A stretch of 38,921 bases of DNA, from positions 1 through 38,921 of the forward strand of contig CALMFJ010000001.1 of NCBI GenBank assembly GCA_937862865.1, in the 5' to 3' direction. Below the pieces are notes generated by a model. The model saw nothing but the letters and a program-made list of their open reading frames with translations, ran no database searches and was not told where the DNA came from. Source of the DNA: an uncultured Pseudomonadota bacterium. GTDB lineage: Bacteria > Desulfobacterota > Syntrophorhabdia > Syntrophorhabdales > Syntrophorhabdaceae. Positions 1-8,695 of this stretch are shown one piece after another. A program made the translations under genes and the position numbers. Position 1 is the stretch's first letter. Every line of letters starts with the position of its first letter.

Positions 1-2
1 GC

Positions 3-236
3 CCCGATGAATACGAAGAGATGCGTCTGGGCATAGGCGAGACGCTTATCCCCCTCGGAATGCTGCGAAAAAGGCTCAACGAGCTTCCTGAGGATAAAGA
101 CGCCGGGATAATATGTTACTGCAAAATATCGCTGCGGGGGTACGAGGCGGCCCGCGTTCTCGAAGCGAACGGTTGGAGAAATGTGAAGGTCATGGAAGGG
201 GGCCTTATGGCATGGCCGTTCCATCGGGATAAATAA
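3..236 (+). CDS. Rhodanese-domain protein, C-terminal part (5' truncated by window edge)
   Basis: The frame is open from the left edge, so the start is missing and only about 77 residues are visible. They form the second half of a rhodanese fold. The putative active-site cysteine (codon at 120-122) lies in a CKISLRGY loop, followed by an AARVLEANGW helix and a GGLMAW end, which is the usual finish of a rhodanese domain. The LRGY-AAR-L pattern resembles rhodanese domains fused to the C-terminus of FAD-dependent CoA-disulfide reductase/NADH oxidase proteins (family knowledge), so this may be the tail of such a fusion. A stand-alone rhodanese is equally possible because the upstream part is absent. 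The stop lies only 3 bp from the convergent ClC gene, and no terminator hairpin is visible between them. Confidence 0.75.
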   Translation, partial: PDEYEEMRLGIGETLIPLGMLRKRLNELPEDKDAGIICYCKISLRGYEAARVLEANGWRNVKVMEGGLMAWPFHRDK

Positions 237-239
237 AGC

Positions 240-2030
240 CTATCTTCGCGTTCTTGTTTGCACGATCTCCTGGTGGTATGCGCGGGTGATATCTTTCCTG
301 CTCACGATCGAGATGATCTTTCGCGGGTCTTCCTTCGCGACGACCGGAAGCTCCCGGACATTTACGTCGGCCATGGCCTTTAAAGCCGTATTGAGGTTAT
401 CGTCCATGGTAACGGCCATGACGCCGGCAGTGGCAATGTCCTTTGCGATCAGGAGCCTGTGAAGGGAGGGGTCGGCCATCGCCGTACGGAGGTCTGCCAT
501 GGAGATCATCCCGACAAGGTTGTTGTCCCTGTCTACCACGGGAAAGTCCTGCTGAGATGAGCCTATCATCGAATTGAGCATCTTTTCGAACCCCATGTCA
601 TCGGGAAAGGTCTCGACCTTCTTTCCCGGGAGGACGGCGTCTTTCACCCTAAGATGCTCCATGATATCGACCGCGTATTCCCCCATATGCGCCGGGGAAT
701 CGAGCCGGGTGTCCACCTGCTTCTCGTACAGGGAGACCCTGCCGAGAAGAAGGTAGCTCAATGACGAAACGATCATCATGGGCAGGATCAGGCTGTACCC
801 GCCGGTCATTTCAGCGACCATGATAAGTGCCGCTATCGGCGTTTTCGCGACGCCGGCGAAGAAACCCCCCATTCCGACAAGAATGAACGCAGCCGGCTCG
901 TTGATGATCTTCGGAAAGATCCGGTGGCAGACATTTCCGCAGACCCCGCCGAGCATCGAACCGATAAAGAGGGAAGGCGCAAAAACGCCGCCGCTTCCGC
1001 CTGAACTTATCGTGAAAGATGTGGCGATGATCTTGCCGAAGACGAGGGCAACCATGAGGCCGATTGCTATCTGGCCGTTAATGGCGGACTGTATCCATTC
1101 GTAGCCTCCCCTGAAGACCTCGGGGAGAAAAAAACCGAGGACTCCCAGCAAGAGACCGCCCAGCGCCGGCTTCAGGTATCTGGGGATGGGGAGCGGTTTA
1201 AAAACACGGTCGCGCATACCGTAGAAGATCTTGACATACAGGAAGCCAATGACTGCGCAGAGAAGCCCGAGAACAAGGTAAAAGGGTAATTGGGCGGGGG
1301 TTGCAAGGCTAAGGGGCGGGATGTGGAAGATCGTTCCCGTTCCGTCATAAAAGGTAAACACCATGAAAGCAACAACGGAGGAGAGGATGCAGGGGATGAT
1401 CCCCTCGAACTCAAAGTCTGCCTTGCTGTAGAGGACTTCGGCGGCAAAAAGCGCCGCGCCGAGCGGCGCCTTGAAGATGGCCCCGATGCCCCCTGCCGCA
1501 CCGGCAAGGAGGAGGATCCTGCGTTCGTTGTCACCGAGCTTGAGTACCGAGGCGAGTATGGAGCCGAACCCGGAACCAATCTGGGCGATAGGGCCTTCTT
1601 TTCCCGCTGACCCGCCGGAACCTATTGTAATGGCCGATGCCAGGGTTTTTATGACAGGGACCTGTTTACGTACGATCCCCTTATTCCGGTGGAAGCTCTC
1701 GATCATCGCATCCGTCCCGTGGCCTTCTGCTTCAGGGGCGAACCCGAACACGATAAGGCCTGATATGAGCCCCCCGAGGGCGGGGATCCAGAGCATCATC
1801 CACCGTTCGACCGGGAAACCCAGGATACTGGCGTCCCGCAGGGAAGGGATGAGATGAACGACCATGTCTCCGGAGAGAAGACGGGTCCCGATCGATATCA
1901 TGTGGTTGAACACTATCCCTCCGAGACCGGAGACAATACCGACCAGAATGCCCAGGAGTGTGCCCCTCCAGATTCGTTTTATGCGCCTCGGGGTGAAGGG
2001 TTCGGGTATCTTTGCCGGCATGGTCTGCAT
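240..2030 (-). CDS. ClC family chloride channel/H+-Cl- antiporter with C-terminal CBS pair
   Basis: Polytopic inner-membrane protein for chloride transport. The three ClC selectivity segments are visible: GHGTDAM, GSGGSAGKEGP and SGGVFAPS. In the second, Glu145 (counting from 2030) sits at the position of the gating/proton glutamate of E. coli ClC, so proton-coupled exchange is possible. The last 130 residues form two CBS domains (FPVVDRDNNLVGMIS and LPVVAKEDPRKIISIVS), which often bind adenosine nucleotides. The longest reading frame runs up to 2306 but overlaps the divergent kinase gene and encodes no ClC-like sequence there. The likely start is ATG at 2030, or ATG at 2021 (MPAKIPEP), giving about 596 residues. 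No Shine-Dalgarno is seen. A TGGTATAAT extended -10 box at 2029-2037 would place the transcription start next to the 2021 ATG. Confidence 0.93.
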   Translation of the reverse strand: MQTMPAKIPEPFTPRRIKRIWRGTLLGILVGIVSGLGGIVFNHMISIGTRLLSGDMVVHLIPSLRDASILGFPVERWMMLWIPALGGLISGLIVFGFAPEAEGHGTDAMIESFHRNKGIVRKQVPVIKTLASAITIGSGGSAGKEGPIAQIGSGFGSILASVLKLGDNERRILLLAGAAGGIGAIFKAPLGAALFAAEVLYSKADFEFEGIIPCILSSVVAFMVFTFYDGTGTIFHIPPLSLATPAQLPFYLVLGLLCAVIGFLYVKIFYGMRDRVFKPLPIPRYLKPALGGLLLGVLGFFLPEVFRGGYEWIQSAINGQIAIGLMVALVFGKIIATSFTISSGGSGGVFAPSLFIGSMLGGVCGNVCHRIFPKIINEPAAFILVGMGGFFAGVAKTPIAALIMVAEMTGGYSLILPMMIVSSLSYLLLGRVSLYEKQVDTRLDSPAHMGEYAVDIMEHLRVKDAVLPGKKVETFPDDMGFEKMLNSMIGSSQQDFPVVDRDNNLVGMISMADLRTAMADPSLHRLLIAKDIATAGVMAVTMDDNLNTALKAMADVNVRELPVVAKEDPRKIISIVSRKDITRAYHQEIVQTRTRR

Positions 2031-2037
2031 TATACCA
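2029..2037 (-). promoter_or_regulatory. Extended -10 promoter of the ClC gene
   Basis: On the minus strand the sequence reads TGGTATAAT, a perfect -10 hexamer with the TGn extension. No good -35 hexamer is found 16-19 bp upstream, which is tolerated for extended -10 promoters. Transcription starting about 7 bp downstream would begin at about 2022, immediately before the ATG at 2021, suggesting a leaderless message. Predicted from sequence only. Confidence 0.4.
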
Positions 2038-2098
2038 TAAATTAAGTGAGGGTTCGCAGCGTTCGCCTTGTTGGAGCGTGAATATTTCATTGAAGGTC

Positions 2099-2127
2099 TT
2101 GTCGTGGGAGCTGCTTGACGGTATAAT
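2099..2127 (+). promoter_or_regulatory. Candidate sigma-70 promoter for the hybrid kinase operon
   Basis: TTGTCG at 2099-2104 and TATAAT at 2122-2127 are separated by 17 bp. The predicted transcription start (about 2134) falls two bases before the ATG at 2136, which has no Shine-Dalgarno, so the mRNA may be leaderless or nearly so. It lies back to back with the ClC promoter. Confidence 0.45.
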
Positions 2128-2135
2128 CGAATCGG

Positions 2136-5100
2136 ATGAAACATAAACGGGCCATAATAACCCGCCTTAAAGCCGTGTGGCGCCCGTTTCTCGCCGGGGC
2201 CCTCCTGTGTGTGTTTGTCAGTGTCATCGTCGGAAACCTTAACAAACAGGAAGAGGACAATCTGTACAACGAGGTCCGCACGGAGGGAGAGAACCTGGCA
2301 GGTCACATAAATTCCGATCTGAGAAACCGCTTCCTGGTTTTACAGAGATTGGCCAAGAAATGGGATCTTAAGAAAAGGGTGTCGAAGAGGGAATTTACCG
2401 AGGAAGCGCTGGAATACCTTTTTCACGACCCGGGCTTCCAGGCGCTCGAATGGGCGGACAGGAATTTTATCGTACGCTGGGTAGTTCCCCTGGAAGGCAA
2501 TGAGCAGACACGAAATCTGGACCTTGCGTTTGAAGAGAACCGGCGCAGTGCCCTGGAAAAAGCGAGGGATACAGGGGCGCCGGCCGTGACGATGCCGCTT
2601 GAACTTGTCCAGGGAGGGACGGGTTTTTCAGGTTTTTTCCCTGTCTACGCACAGGACCGGTTCGAGGGGGTCATTGTGGCCGTCTTCAGGGTTGATGAAT
2701 GGCTTAAGTATGTTTTCAGTTTCAAACGTTTCGAGAGACCGGACAGGTTCCTTATCACCCTTGATCTGGATGGGGTACCGATTTTCAAGCAGGCAGGCTG
2801 GGACGATTCCCGGAATGCCGCGTATGGGACAGCGGTGGAGACGCGGGTGCTCGACCGCCGCCTGACCATCAACATTCGCCCGACCGACGTGTTCGTCAAT
2901 CAAAGCAGAACAGTTCTGCCGAAACTGACCGCGGTCTTCGGGTTTCTCGTGTCCATACTCCTGACATATGTCTTGTACCTTTTCGGAGAGCGGAAGAAGG
3001 CCGCTGACGAACTTAATGAAACATTGTCCCGTGTACAGCTTCTTCTTGATTCCACAGCGGAGGCTATATACGGGGTGGATTTAGCGGACAATTGCACTTT
3101 CATAAATCCTTCAGGCCTCAGAATGATCGGTTATGAAAGCGCCGACCGGGTGCTGGGCAGGAACATGCACGGCCTTATCCACCATTCTTATCCGGACGGA
3201 CGCCCTATGCCGGCGGAAGAGTGCCGTATACACCGGGCATTCCGTGAGGGAACGGGTGTGCACTACGATAAGGAGGTGTTCTGGAGGTCTGACGGGACCA
3301 GTTTTCCCGTAGAGTACTGGTCATATCCGCAGATAAAGAACGGGGTAGTGCGGGGGGCGGTGGTCACGTTCAACGATATTACCGAGCGCAGAGAGGCCGA
3401 GGACAAGCTGCGCGCCGGCGAGGAGCGCCTGCGCAACATTACAGATTCAGCCCGGGACGCCATAATAATGATGGATGCCCGCGGAGTGATCTCTTTCTGG
3501 AACCCGGGTGCGCAGGTAATCTTCGGGTACAGGGCTGAGGAAGCGATCGGACAGAACCTGCATGAACTCCTGGCTCCCGAGCGTTATTGGGAGACCTATC
3601 GAACGGCATTTTCAGAATTTCAGCGCACGGGACGGGGAAACGCGATCGGTACGACCCGCGATCTCTTCGCCCGGCTCAAGAATGGCCGGGAGATACCGAT
3701 CGCCTTATCACTGTCGTCTCTCTGGCAGGATGGGGAGTGGTACGCCGTCGGGATCATCCGGGATGTAACTGCACAGAAAGAGGCTGAAGCGGCGCTTGAC
3801 GAGGCACGAAAAATCGCCGAAGAGGCGAACATGGCGAAAAGCGATTTTCTTGCGACGATGAGCCACGAGATCCGGACGCCGATGAATGCCATCATAGGCA
3901 TGGCGGAACTTCTTGCAGAGACATCTCTCGACCCGGAACAGGCGAGATATGTCGAGGTGTTCAGGAACGCGGGGGAGAACCTGCTGAACATTCTCAACGA
4001 TATCCTGGACCTGTCCAAGATCGAGGCCGGCCGGATAGATATTGAATCGGTGGCTTTCAATCTCGAGGAGATCGTCGAAAAGGCGTGCGGGGTGATGGCC
4101 GTGCGGGCCGCCCAGAAAGGTCTGGAGTTTGCCTGCCATATCCTGCCGGATGTGGCTGCGCATCTTGTCGGTGACCCGGTCCGCCTGCGGCAGGTGATCG
4201 TCAATCTGCTGGGAAATGCGATCAAATTTACGGAACACGGCGAAGTGGTCCTGGAGATAAGGAACGGTAGGGCAGGAAGGGAAGACGGCACGGCGGCAGT
4301 ATCGTTCCTGGTCCGGGATACAGGGATCGGGATCCCTGCAGACAAGATCGATACTATATTCGAGAAGTTTTTCCAGGCCGACTCGTCGACAACACGCAAG
4401 TACGGAGGGACGGGCCTTGGATTGCCTATATCGCGTCGGCTTGTTCAATTGATGGGCGGGGACCTGTCCGTCAGAAGCGAACCGGGTAAGGGGACGGAAT
4501 TCTTCTTCACCCTTTCTTTTCCTGTGATAACGCAGCCTGCGGAAAAGAGGGAAAAAGATGGGGCGTTCGATATGCATGGCAGGAAAGCCCTCATCATCGA
4601 TGATAATGAAACGAACAGGATCGTAGTGAAGGAGATGCTCTCCGCGTGGGGATTCGATGTTTCCGGGGCTGAAGACGGCAATACAGGGATCGGGATGCTG
4701 CGGACCGCACTGAACGCGGGGAACCCGTACGACCTTGTTATTCTGGATTACGTTATGCCGGATGTTGACGGGATCACCATCGCGGCGCGGATAACGGATG
4801 ATACATCGCTCCACGAGCTGCCGATCATCATGCTGACGCCGGACCCGGCGATGACGATATCGAAGAAGCTAACGGCAGCGGGGATCGCGGATTGTATATC
4901 AAAACCGGTCCGGCGCTCGGAGTTGAAGGCGGCGGTCAGGAAGGCCCTCGGCCGGGAGGGGGCCGGCGAGCGAAAGGCCGGTTCCGCAGACCGGGGCCCG
5001 GCCCGGGTGAAAAGCTCCCTCAATATCCTTCTTGTCGATGATTCCGACGACAACCGTCTTCTCATCATGGCGTATCTCAAACAGTACCCTTATGCCATAG

Positions 5101-5393
5101 ACACCGCCGGGAACGGGCTCGAGGCCGTTGAACGCTTCAAGGCGGGGAAATACGATATTGTTCTCATGGACATGCAGATGCCGGTTATGGATGGGTACAC
5201 GGCAACGAAAGAGATACGGTCCTGGGAGAGGCGCAGCGGTTTCGAGCGGACGCCGATCGTTGCCCTCACCGCATACGCGCTCCGTGAGGAGATTGAGAAG
5301 AGCATCGATGCCGGCTGCGATGCGCATTTGACAAAGCCGGTCAAGAAGGCAACTCTGATCGAAACGATCCATGCATATGCGGGGAGGGGATAA
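2136..5393 (+). CDS. Hybrid sensor histidine kinase: CHASE-like sensor, two PAS, HisKA, HATPase, two receivers
   Basis: Inner-membrane phosphorelay kinase of 1085 residues. Order of parts: TM1 (about 16-34), an extracytoplasmic CHASE-like domain (about 60-195), TM2 (about 265-283), PAS1 (about 298-422), PAS2 (about 430-551), HisKA with the phospho-acceptor His577 in MSHEIRTPMN, and HATPase (about 677-795) with NLLGNAIKFT, DTGIGI and GTGLGL boxes. Receiver 1 follows (about 815-935, phospho-acceptor Asp871 in LDYVMP), then receiver 2 (about 963-1078, Asp1012 in MDMQMPV). Both receivers keep the acidic pair and the conserved Lys. There is no Hpt domain, so a separate phosphotransfer protein would be needed for a full relay. 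The ligand cannot be deduced. The start is the first ATG after a candidate promoter with no ribosome-binding site. The 3' end overlaps the next gene by one base (TAATG), implying translational coupling. Confidence 0.93.
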   Translation: MKHKRAIITRLKAVWRPFLAGALLCVFVSVIVGNLNKQEEDNLYNEVRTEGENLAGHINSDLRNRFLVLQRLAKKWDLKKRVSKREFTEEALEYLFHDPGFQALEWADRNFIVRWVVPLEGNEQTRNLDLAFEENRRSALEKARDTGAPAVTMPLELVQGGTGFSGFFPVYAQDRFEGVIVAVFRVDEWLKYVFSFKRFERPDRFLITLDLDGVPIFKQAGWDDSRNAAYGTAVETRVLDRRLTINIRPTDVFVNQSRTVLPKLTAVFGFLVSILLTYVLYLFGERKKAADELNETLSRVQLLLDSTAEAIYGVDLADNCTFINPSGLRMIGYESADRVLGRNMHGLIHHSYPDGRPMPAEECRIHRAFREGTGVHYDKEVFWRSDGTSFPVEYWSYPQIKNGVVRGAVVTFNDITERREAEDKLRAGEERLRNITDSARDAIIMMDARGVISFWNPGAQVIFGYRAEEAIGQNLHELLAPERYWETYRTAFSEFQRTGRGNAIGTTRDLFARLKNGREIPIALSLSSLWQDGEWYAVGIIRDVTAQKEAEAALDEARKIAEEANMAKSDFLATMSHEIRTPMNAIIGMAELLAETSLDPEQARYVEVFRNAGENLLNILNDILDLSKIEAGRIDIESVAFNLEEIVEKACGVMAVRAAQKGLEFACHILPDVAAHLVGDPVRLRQVIVNLLGNAIKFTEHGEVVLEIRNGRAGREDGTAAVSFLVRDTGIGIPADKIDTIFEKFFQADSSTTRKYGGTGLGLPISRRLVQLMGGDLSVRSEPGKGTEFFFTLSFPVITQPAEKREKDGAFDMHGRKALIIDDNETNRIVVKEMLSAWGFDVSGAEDGNTGIGMLRTALNAGNPYDLVILDYVMPDVDGITIAARITDDTSLHELPIIMLTPDPAMTISKKLTAAGIADCISKPVRRSELKAAVRKALGREGAGERKAGSADRGPARVKSSLNILLVDDSDDNRLLIMAYLKQYPYAIDTAGNGLEAVERFKAGKYDIVLMDMQMPVMDGYTATKEIRSWERRSGFERTPIVALTAYALREEIEKSIDAGCDAHLTKPVKKATLIETIHAYAGRG

Positions 5394-6712
5394 TGGAAGA
5401 GAACGAAATGACGAGGATGCTCCTCAGGGACAGGGACCTCAAATCAACGATGCTGGAGGCTGCGATCGACGGTATCCTGGTGGTCGACAGCAACGGCGCG
5501 GTGGTCGCGCATAACCGGCAGTTCGCAGAGATGTGGGGCATTTCGGATGAGGCCCTTGGAGCCGGAACCGATGAGAGGCTCCTGCAAGAGGTCAGGGACA
5601 AGCTTGCTGATCCGGAGGGGTTCACGAATAAGGTGAAATGGCTTTACGAGAATAGGGAAGAGGTATGCCGTGACGAGATACAGCTTTCGGGCGGGCGGGT
5701 GCTGGACAGGTACTCCGCGCCTGCTGTGGGCAAGGATGGGGACTACTACGGCCGGGTCTGGTATTTTCGGGACATGACGGAACGGAAGGAGCTGGAAAAC
5801 GAATTGAAGGCCCATCGCGACCATCTCGGGAACCTGGTAGCCGCGCGCACCGCCGAGATACAGGAGGAGGTCATCAGGCGGACGAGAAAAGAAGAACAAT
5901 ACCTTGCCCTCATCGAATCGATCATAGAGTGGGTATGGGAAGTCGACACGCATTTTATTTATACATACCTGAGCCCGCGCATATGCGACTTCCTTGGATA
6001 CAAGCCCGGGGAACTTATCGGAAAAAGCCCCGCCGACATCATGCCCGAGCGCGAGAGAAAAAGGGCAATGCCTCTCATTCGGCAGGCCATGGCCGATCAT
6101 AAGAATTTTGTAGATTTTCAGTGCGTGCACGTGCACAGGGACGGCCGGCATATATTTATCGAGGCCAACGGCAAACCCTTTTACGATCTCCACGGCAGGC
6201 TGATGGGATACAGGGGAAGTGCGCGGGATGTAACGGAACACAAGAGAATGATCGATGCCCTGAGGGAACGGGAGGCTGACCTGACGGCGAAGTCAAAGAG
6301 CCTGGAAGATGTCAATTCAGCGCTTCGTGTTCTCCTGAAGCAGAGAGAGAACGACAAGAAGGAACTCGAGCAGAGGTTTGTGTCCAATGTACGTGAGATG
6401 GTCTTTCCGTACCTGGACAAATTGCAGAAAAAGAACCTCGAGCCGCAACAAAGGGCATACGTTGACATCATAAAGGCGAACCTGGGCCAGTTGACGTCCC
6501 CCTTCGCGGGGAATATCAGGCATCTCAACTTTACGCCGCGGGAGATCGAGGTGGCAAGCCTGATACGCGACGGCAGGACCACGAAAGAGATCGCAGAGAT
6601 CATCGGGGTCGCTCCGAGCGCCATACACTCGCACCGCGACAACATTCGCAAGAAGCTCAGACTGAATGGCCGGGACGTGAACCTCAGGTCGTACCTTCGA
6701 GACCTCGGATGA
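5393..6712 (+). CDS. PAS-PAS-LuxR-type transcriptional regulator
   Basis: Cytoplasmic DNA-binding regulator of 439 residues. Residues about 15-125 form a first PAS domain (AAIDGILVVDSNGAVV) and residues about 170-285 a second (SIIEWVWEVDTHFIYTYLSP). A coiled-coil linker follows, and a LuxR/GerE helix-turn-helix occupies about 378-435 (FTPREIEVASLIRDGRTTKEIAEIIGV begins it; recognition-helix region around SAIHSHRDNIRKKL). There is no receiver domain, so it is not a classical response regulator; control probably comes through the PAS domains. It overlaps the hybrid kinase by one base, so the two are almost certainly co-translated and likely act on the same signal. PAS-LuxR proteins of this layout are common in Desulfobacterota (family knowledge). 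Target genes are unknown; the chemosensory-like cluster downstream is one candidate (inference). Confidence 0.9.
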   Translation: MEENEMTRMLLRDRDLKSTMLEAAIDGILVVDSNGAVVAHNRQFAEMWGISDEALGAGTDERLLQEVRDKLADPEGFTNKVKWLYENREEVCRDEIQLSGGRVLDRYSAPAVGKDGDYYGRVWYFRDMTERKELENELKAHRDHLGNLVAARTAEIQEEVIRRTRKEEQYLALIESIIEWVWEVDTHFIYTYLSPRICDFLGYKPGELIGKSPADIMPERERKRAMPLIRQAMADHKNFVDFQCVHVHRDGRHIFIEANGKPFYDLHGRLMGYRGSARDVTEHKRMIDALREREADLTAKSKSLEDVNSALRVLLKQRENDKKELEQRFVSNVREMVFPYLDKLQKKNLEPQQRAYVDIIKANLGQLTSPFAGNIRHLNFTPREIEVASLIRDGRTTKEIAEIIGVAPSAIHSHRDNIRKKLRLNGRDVNLRSYLRDLG

Positions 6713-6780
6713 TCATAAGACTCAAGGCATCTCTCACCCTGTCATAACTTTTCACATCCAGCACTTCCGCGCCTTTTCCA

Positions 6781-6829
6781 TATTTATCCGGCGAATCGTT
6801 AAGTAAAATCCGTTCATGAACGATAAATA
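6781..6829 (+). promoter_or_regulatory. Inverted repeats and possible sigma-28-type promoter before the chemosensory-like cluster
   Basis: The 147-bp gap before the receptor-like gene holds an 8-bp inverted repeat, TATTTATC (6781-6788) with GATAAATA (6822-6829). A perfect 12-bp palindrome CGTTCATGAACG lies between them (6811-6822). The sequence TAAGTAAA (6800-6807), 11 bp, then AACGATAA (6819-6826) loosely resembles the flagellar/chemotaxis sigma-28 pattern (TAAA near -35, GCCGATAA near -10). The CGATAA core is exact but the -35 part is weak. The palindrome inside the promoter spacer could bind a repressor or activator. Confidence 0.35.
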
Positions 6830-6859
6830 GGGTGTTGAGTATAAACCTGTGCCGGATAT

Positions 6860-8659
6860 GTGACCATGATAAATGAAATTGGCGGTATCTCCAAGATGAC
6901 AGAGCGTGTCGGCAGGATCATCCCGGGCACCGAGGACCAGTTCCTTCTCATAGGGTCCCGTCTGGGTAAGGTGCATGCCGATGTCGAGAATATTTCGAAA
7001 CAGGCGTCCCGGCTTGTCGGGCTCCTCGACAGCTCGGCGATGAAAGGGACAATAGCACAGTTCCGCGATGTCATGGGACAGCTGGAGAGATATGTAGAAA
7101 GACTGCATCAGAGGTTTGAGTCCGGCCATGCAAGCCTTCAAGATGTGGGCAGCGCCGTTTCGGATGTCGGCACACCGATGGCCAATTTCCGGAAGATCGT
7201 CAAGAAACTGAAAATACTTGGCATATCGACAAAGATAGAGAGCGCCCAGTTGAAGAAGATGGAAGTCGATTTCGTCAACCTTGCTGCGGACGTCGAGCAG
7301 CTGTCCGAACTTATCCGTGATAAATCCGCCGCGATCGAGAAACACCGCGAGGGCCTCATGGCCTTTGCCCGCAGCACACTTTCGAAGATCTCCCACATAA
7401 ACCGGAAGAGCAGGAGTTTCACCAGTGCCGCCCTCGGGGACATCAATGAGAGTATCTGCGTGCTTGAAGACCGCAACGAGCTTTCCTTCAATACGGCGGA
7501 TTCCATTCTGGGCCGGTCCCATGCCATGTCAGCACAGGTCGGCAAGGTTGTCATGTCGATGCAGTTTCACGATATCACCCGGCAGCAGATCGAGCACATC
7601 GTGGACGTTCTCAAGACCCTGGAAACGAGGGGAAGGAATGCCGCAGGTTTCACCGAGGGAGGTGAAAACGGCGCGATGATGGCCGAGGCAATTGTGGTAT
7701 CCGAACTCCAGAAGGCCCAGCTTGTCGATGCCCGGGACAAGTTCGTCAAAGCGGTACGCGTTATCATGGACAATCTCCGGGGAATATCCGCAAATATTGC
7801 CGGGATCATCGATGAAATTCAAAAAATGACCGGGGCGACGGGCACCTCTTCGGACAATTTCCTTTCGAATATTGAAGCGGCCACCGGGCAGGTTATGGAC
7901 AAGATCCATAGTGGGAAGAGGGCTGAAGAGGAGTTCGGCGAGGCCATGACGGAGCTTTCGACGGCAGTCTCAACCATATCAAACCTTGTTGATGATATCG
8001 AGGAAATAGGCGAGGAAATCGAGCTGATAGCCATCAACGCCCGCGTCAAGGCCGCGAGGACGGGTGAGGAAGGCGCGCCTCTCGGGGTCATTGCGGAGGC
8101 TATATGGCACCTGTCTCTTGACGCCACATCCCAGAAATCGGTCATCTCCGGCCTGTTGAAAAAGGTTGTCTCGGCGACGGAAGGGCTGCAGGCTGCTGCA
8201 GTGAAAGAGGGGCCGGATACGGACGCCTCCGGCACTATCGCGGAGCTTGCCGGTATCGTCGAGGGGCTCAGGAAGATGAAGGGTGATGTAGCGCGGCTTG
8301 TCGCGGAGATCGGATCAGACAGCCGCAATCTTTCAGAGCTTATCGGGGAGACCATTAGCGACATAACCGTGCACAATGACCTGGAGGATGATATCGCGGA
8401 TATCTGCAGGATGTTCGATGAATTTACCGTTCAGTCACGGCAGACGGTGACGCAGGCTGAGATAGAGGAAGCCCGGCGCAAGTCATTCGAATACATCGAG
8501 GGCAACTATACGATGCAGCGGGAAAGGGCCATACACTGTAGCCTGGCCTCGAACGTGATACCTATGGATAGCAGAGTCAAAGACCGCGCGCCGGGACCGG
8601 AGATCTTCGAGGAGACTGCAGGGCCCGGGGACCTTGGCGATAACGTGGAGCTGTTTTGA
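6860..8659 (+). CDS. Soluble receptor-like chemosensory protein with two degenerate MCP-type hairpin segments
   Basis: Protein of 599 residues, predicted mostly alpha-helical and without membrane segments. Residues 385-430 (EIELIAINARVKAARTGEEG onward) clearly resemble the hairpin tip of methyl-accepting chemotaxis proteins, but with Lys where receptors have the Glu of the EAAR motif. Residues 116-160 (LKILGISTKIESAQ onward) look like a second, more diverged copy. Each copy is followed about 120 residues later by a DIT-containing segment (MQFHDITRQQIEHI at 235-247, ISDITVHNDLEDDI at 499-512), so the protein appears to be an internal tandem duplication. It heads a run with CheY-, CheR- and CheB-like genes, which supports a chemosensory role. 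No HAMP or ligand-binding domain is visible. The start is ambiguous: GTG 6860, ATG 6866 or ATG 6896; none has a clear Shine-Dalgarno. Confidence 0.7.
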   Translation: MTMINEIGGISKMTERVGRIIPGTEDQFLLIGSRLGKVHADVENISKQASRLVGLLDSSAMKGTIAQFRDVMGQLERYVERLHQRFESGHASLQDVGSAVSDVGTPMANFRKIVKKLKILGISTKIESAQLKKMEVDFVNLAADVEQLSELIRDKSAAIEKHREGLMAFARSTLSKISHINRKSRSFTSAALGDINESICVLEDRNELSFNTADSILGRSHAMSAQVGKVVMSMQFHDITRQQIEHIVDVLKTLETRGRNAAGFTEGGENGAMMAEAIVVSELQKAQLVDARDKFVKAVRVIMDNLRGISANIAGIIDEIQKMTGATGTSSDNFLSNIEAATGQVMDKIHSGKRAEEEFGEAMTELSTAVSTISNLVDDIEEIGEEIELIAINARVKAARTGEEGAPLGVIAEAIWHLSLDATSQKSVISGLLKKVVSATEGLQAAAVKEGPDTDASGTIAELAGIVEGLRKMKGDVARLVAEIGSDSRNLSELIGETISDITVHNDLEDDIADICRMFDEFTVQSRQTVTQAEIEEARRKSFEYIEGNYTMQRERAIHCSLASNVIPMDSRVKDRAPGPEIFEETAGPGDLGDNVELF

Positions 8660-8695
8660 TCCACGGATACGATGATATGGAGCAAGGAGGCATGA

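Noticed and set aside
2031-2306. Longer N-terminus of the ClC protein
   Set aside because: It would overlap the kinase gene and both promoters and encodes nothing ClC-like.
3620-4814. Minus-strand frames of 259 and 368 codons opposite the hybrid kinase
   Set aside because: They lie entirely opposite the HisKA, HATPase and receiver coding region, with low-complexity translations and no motifs.
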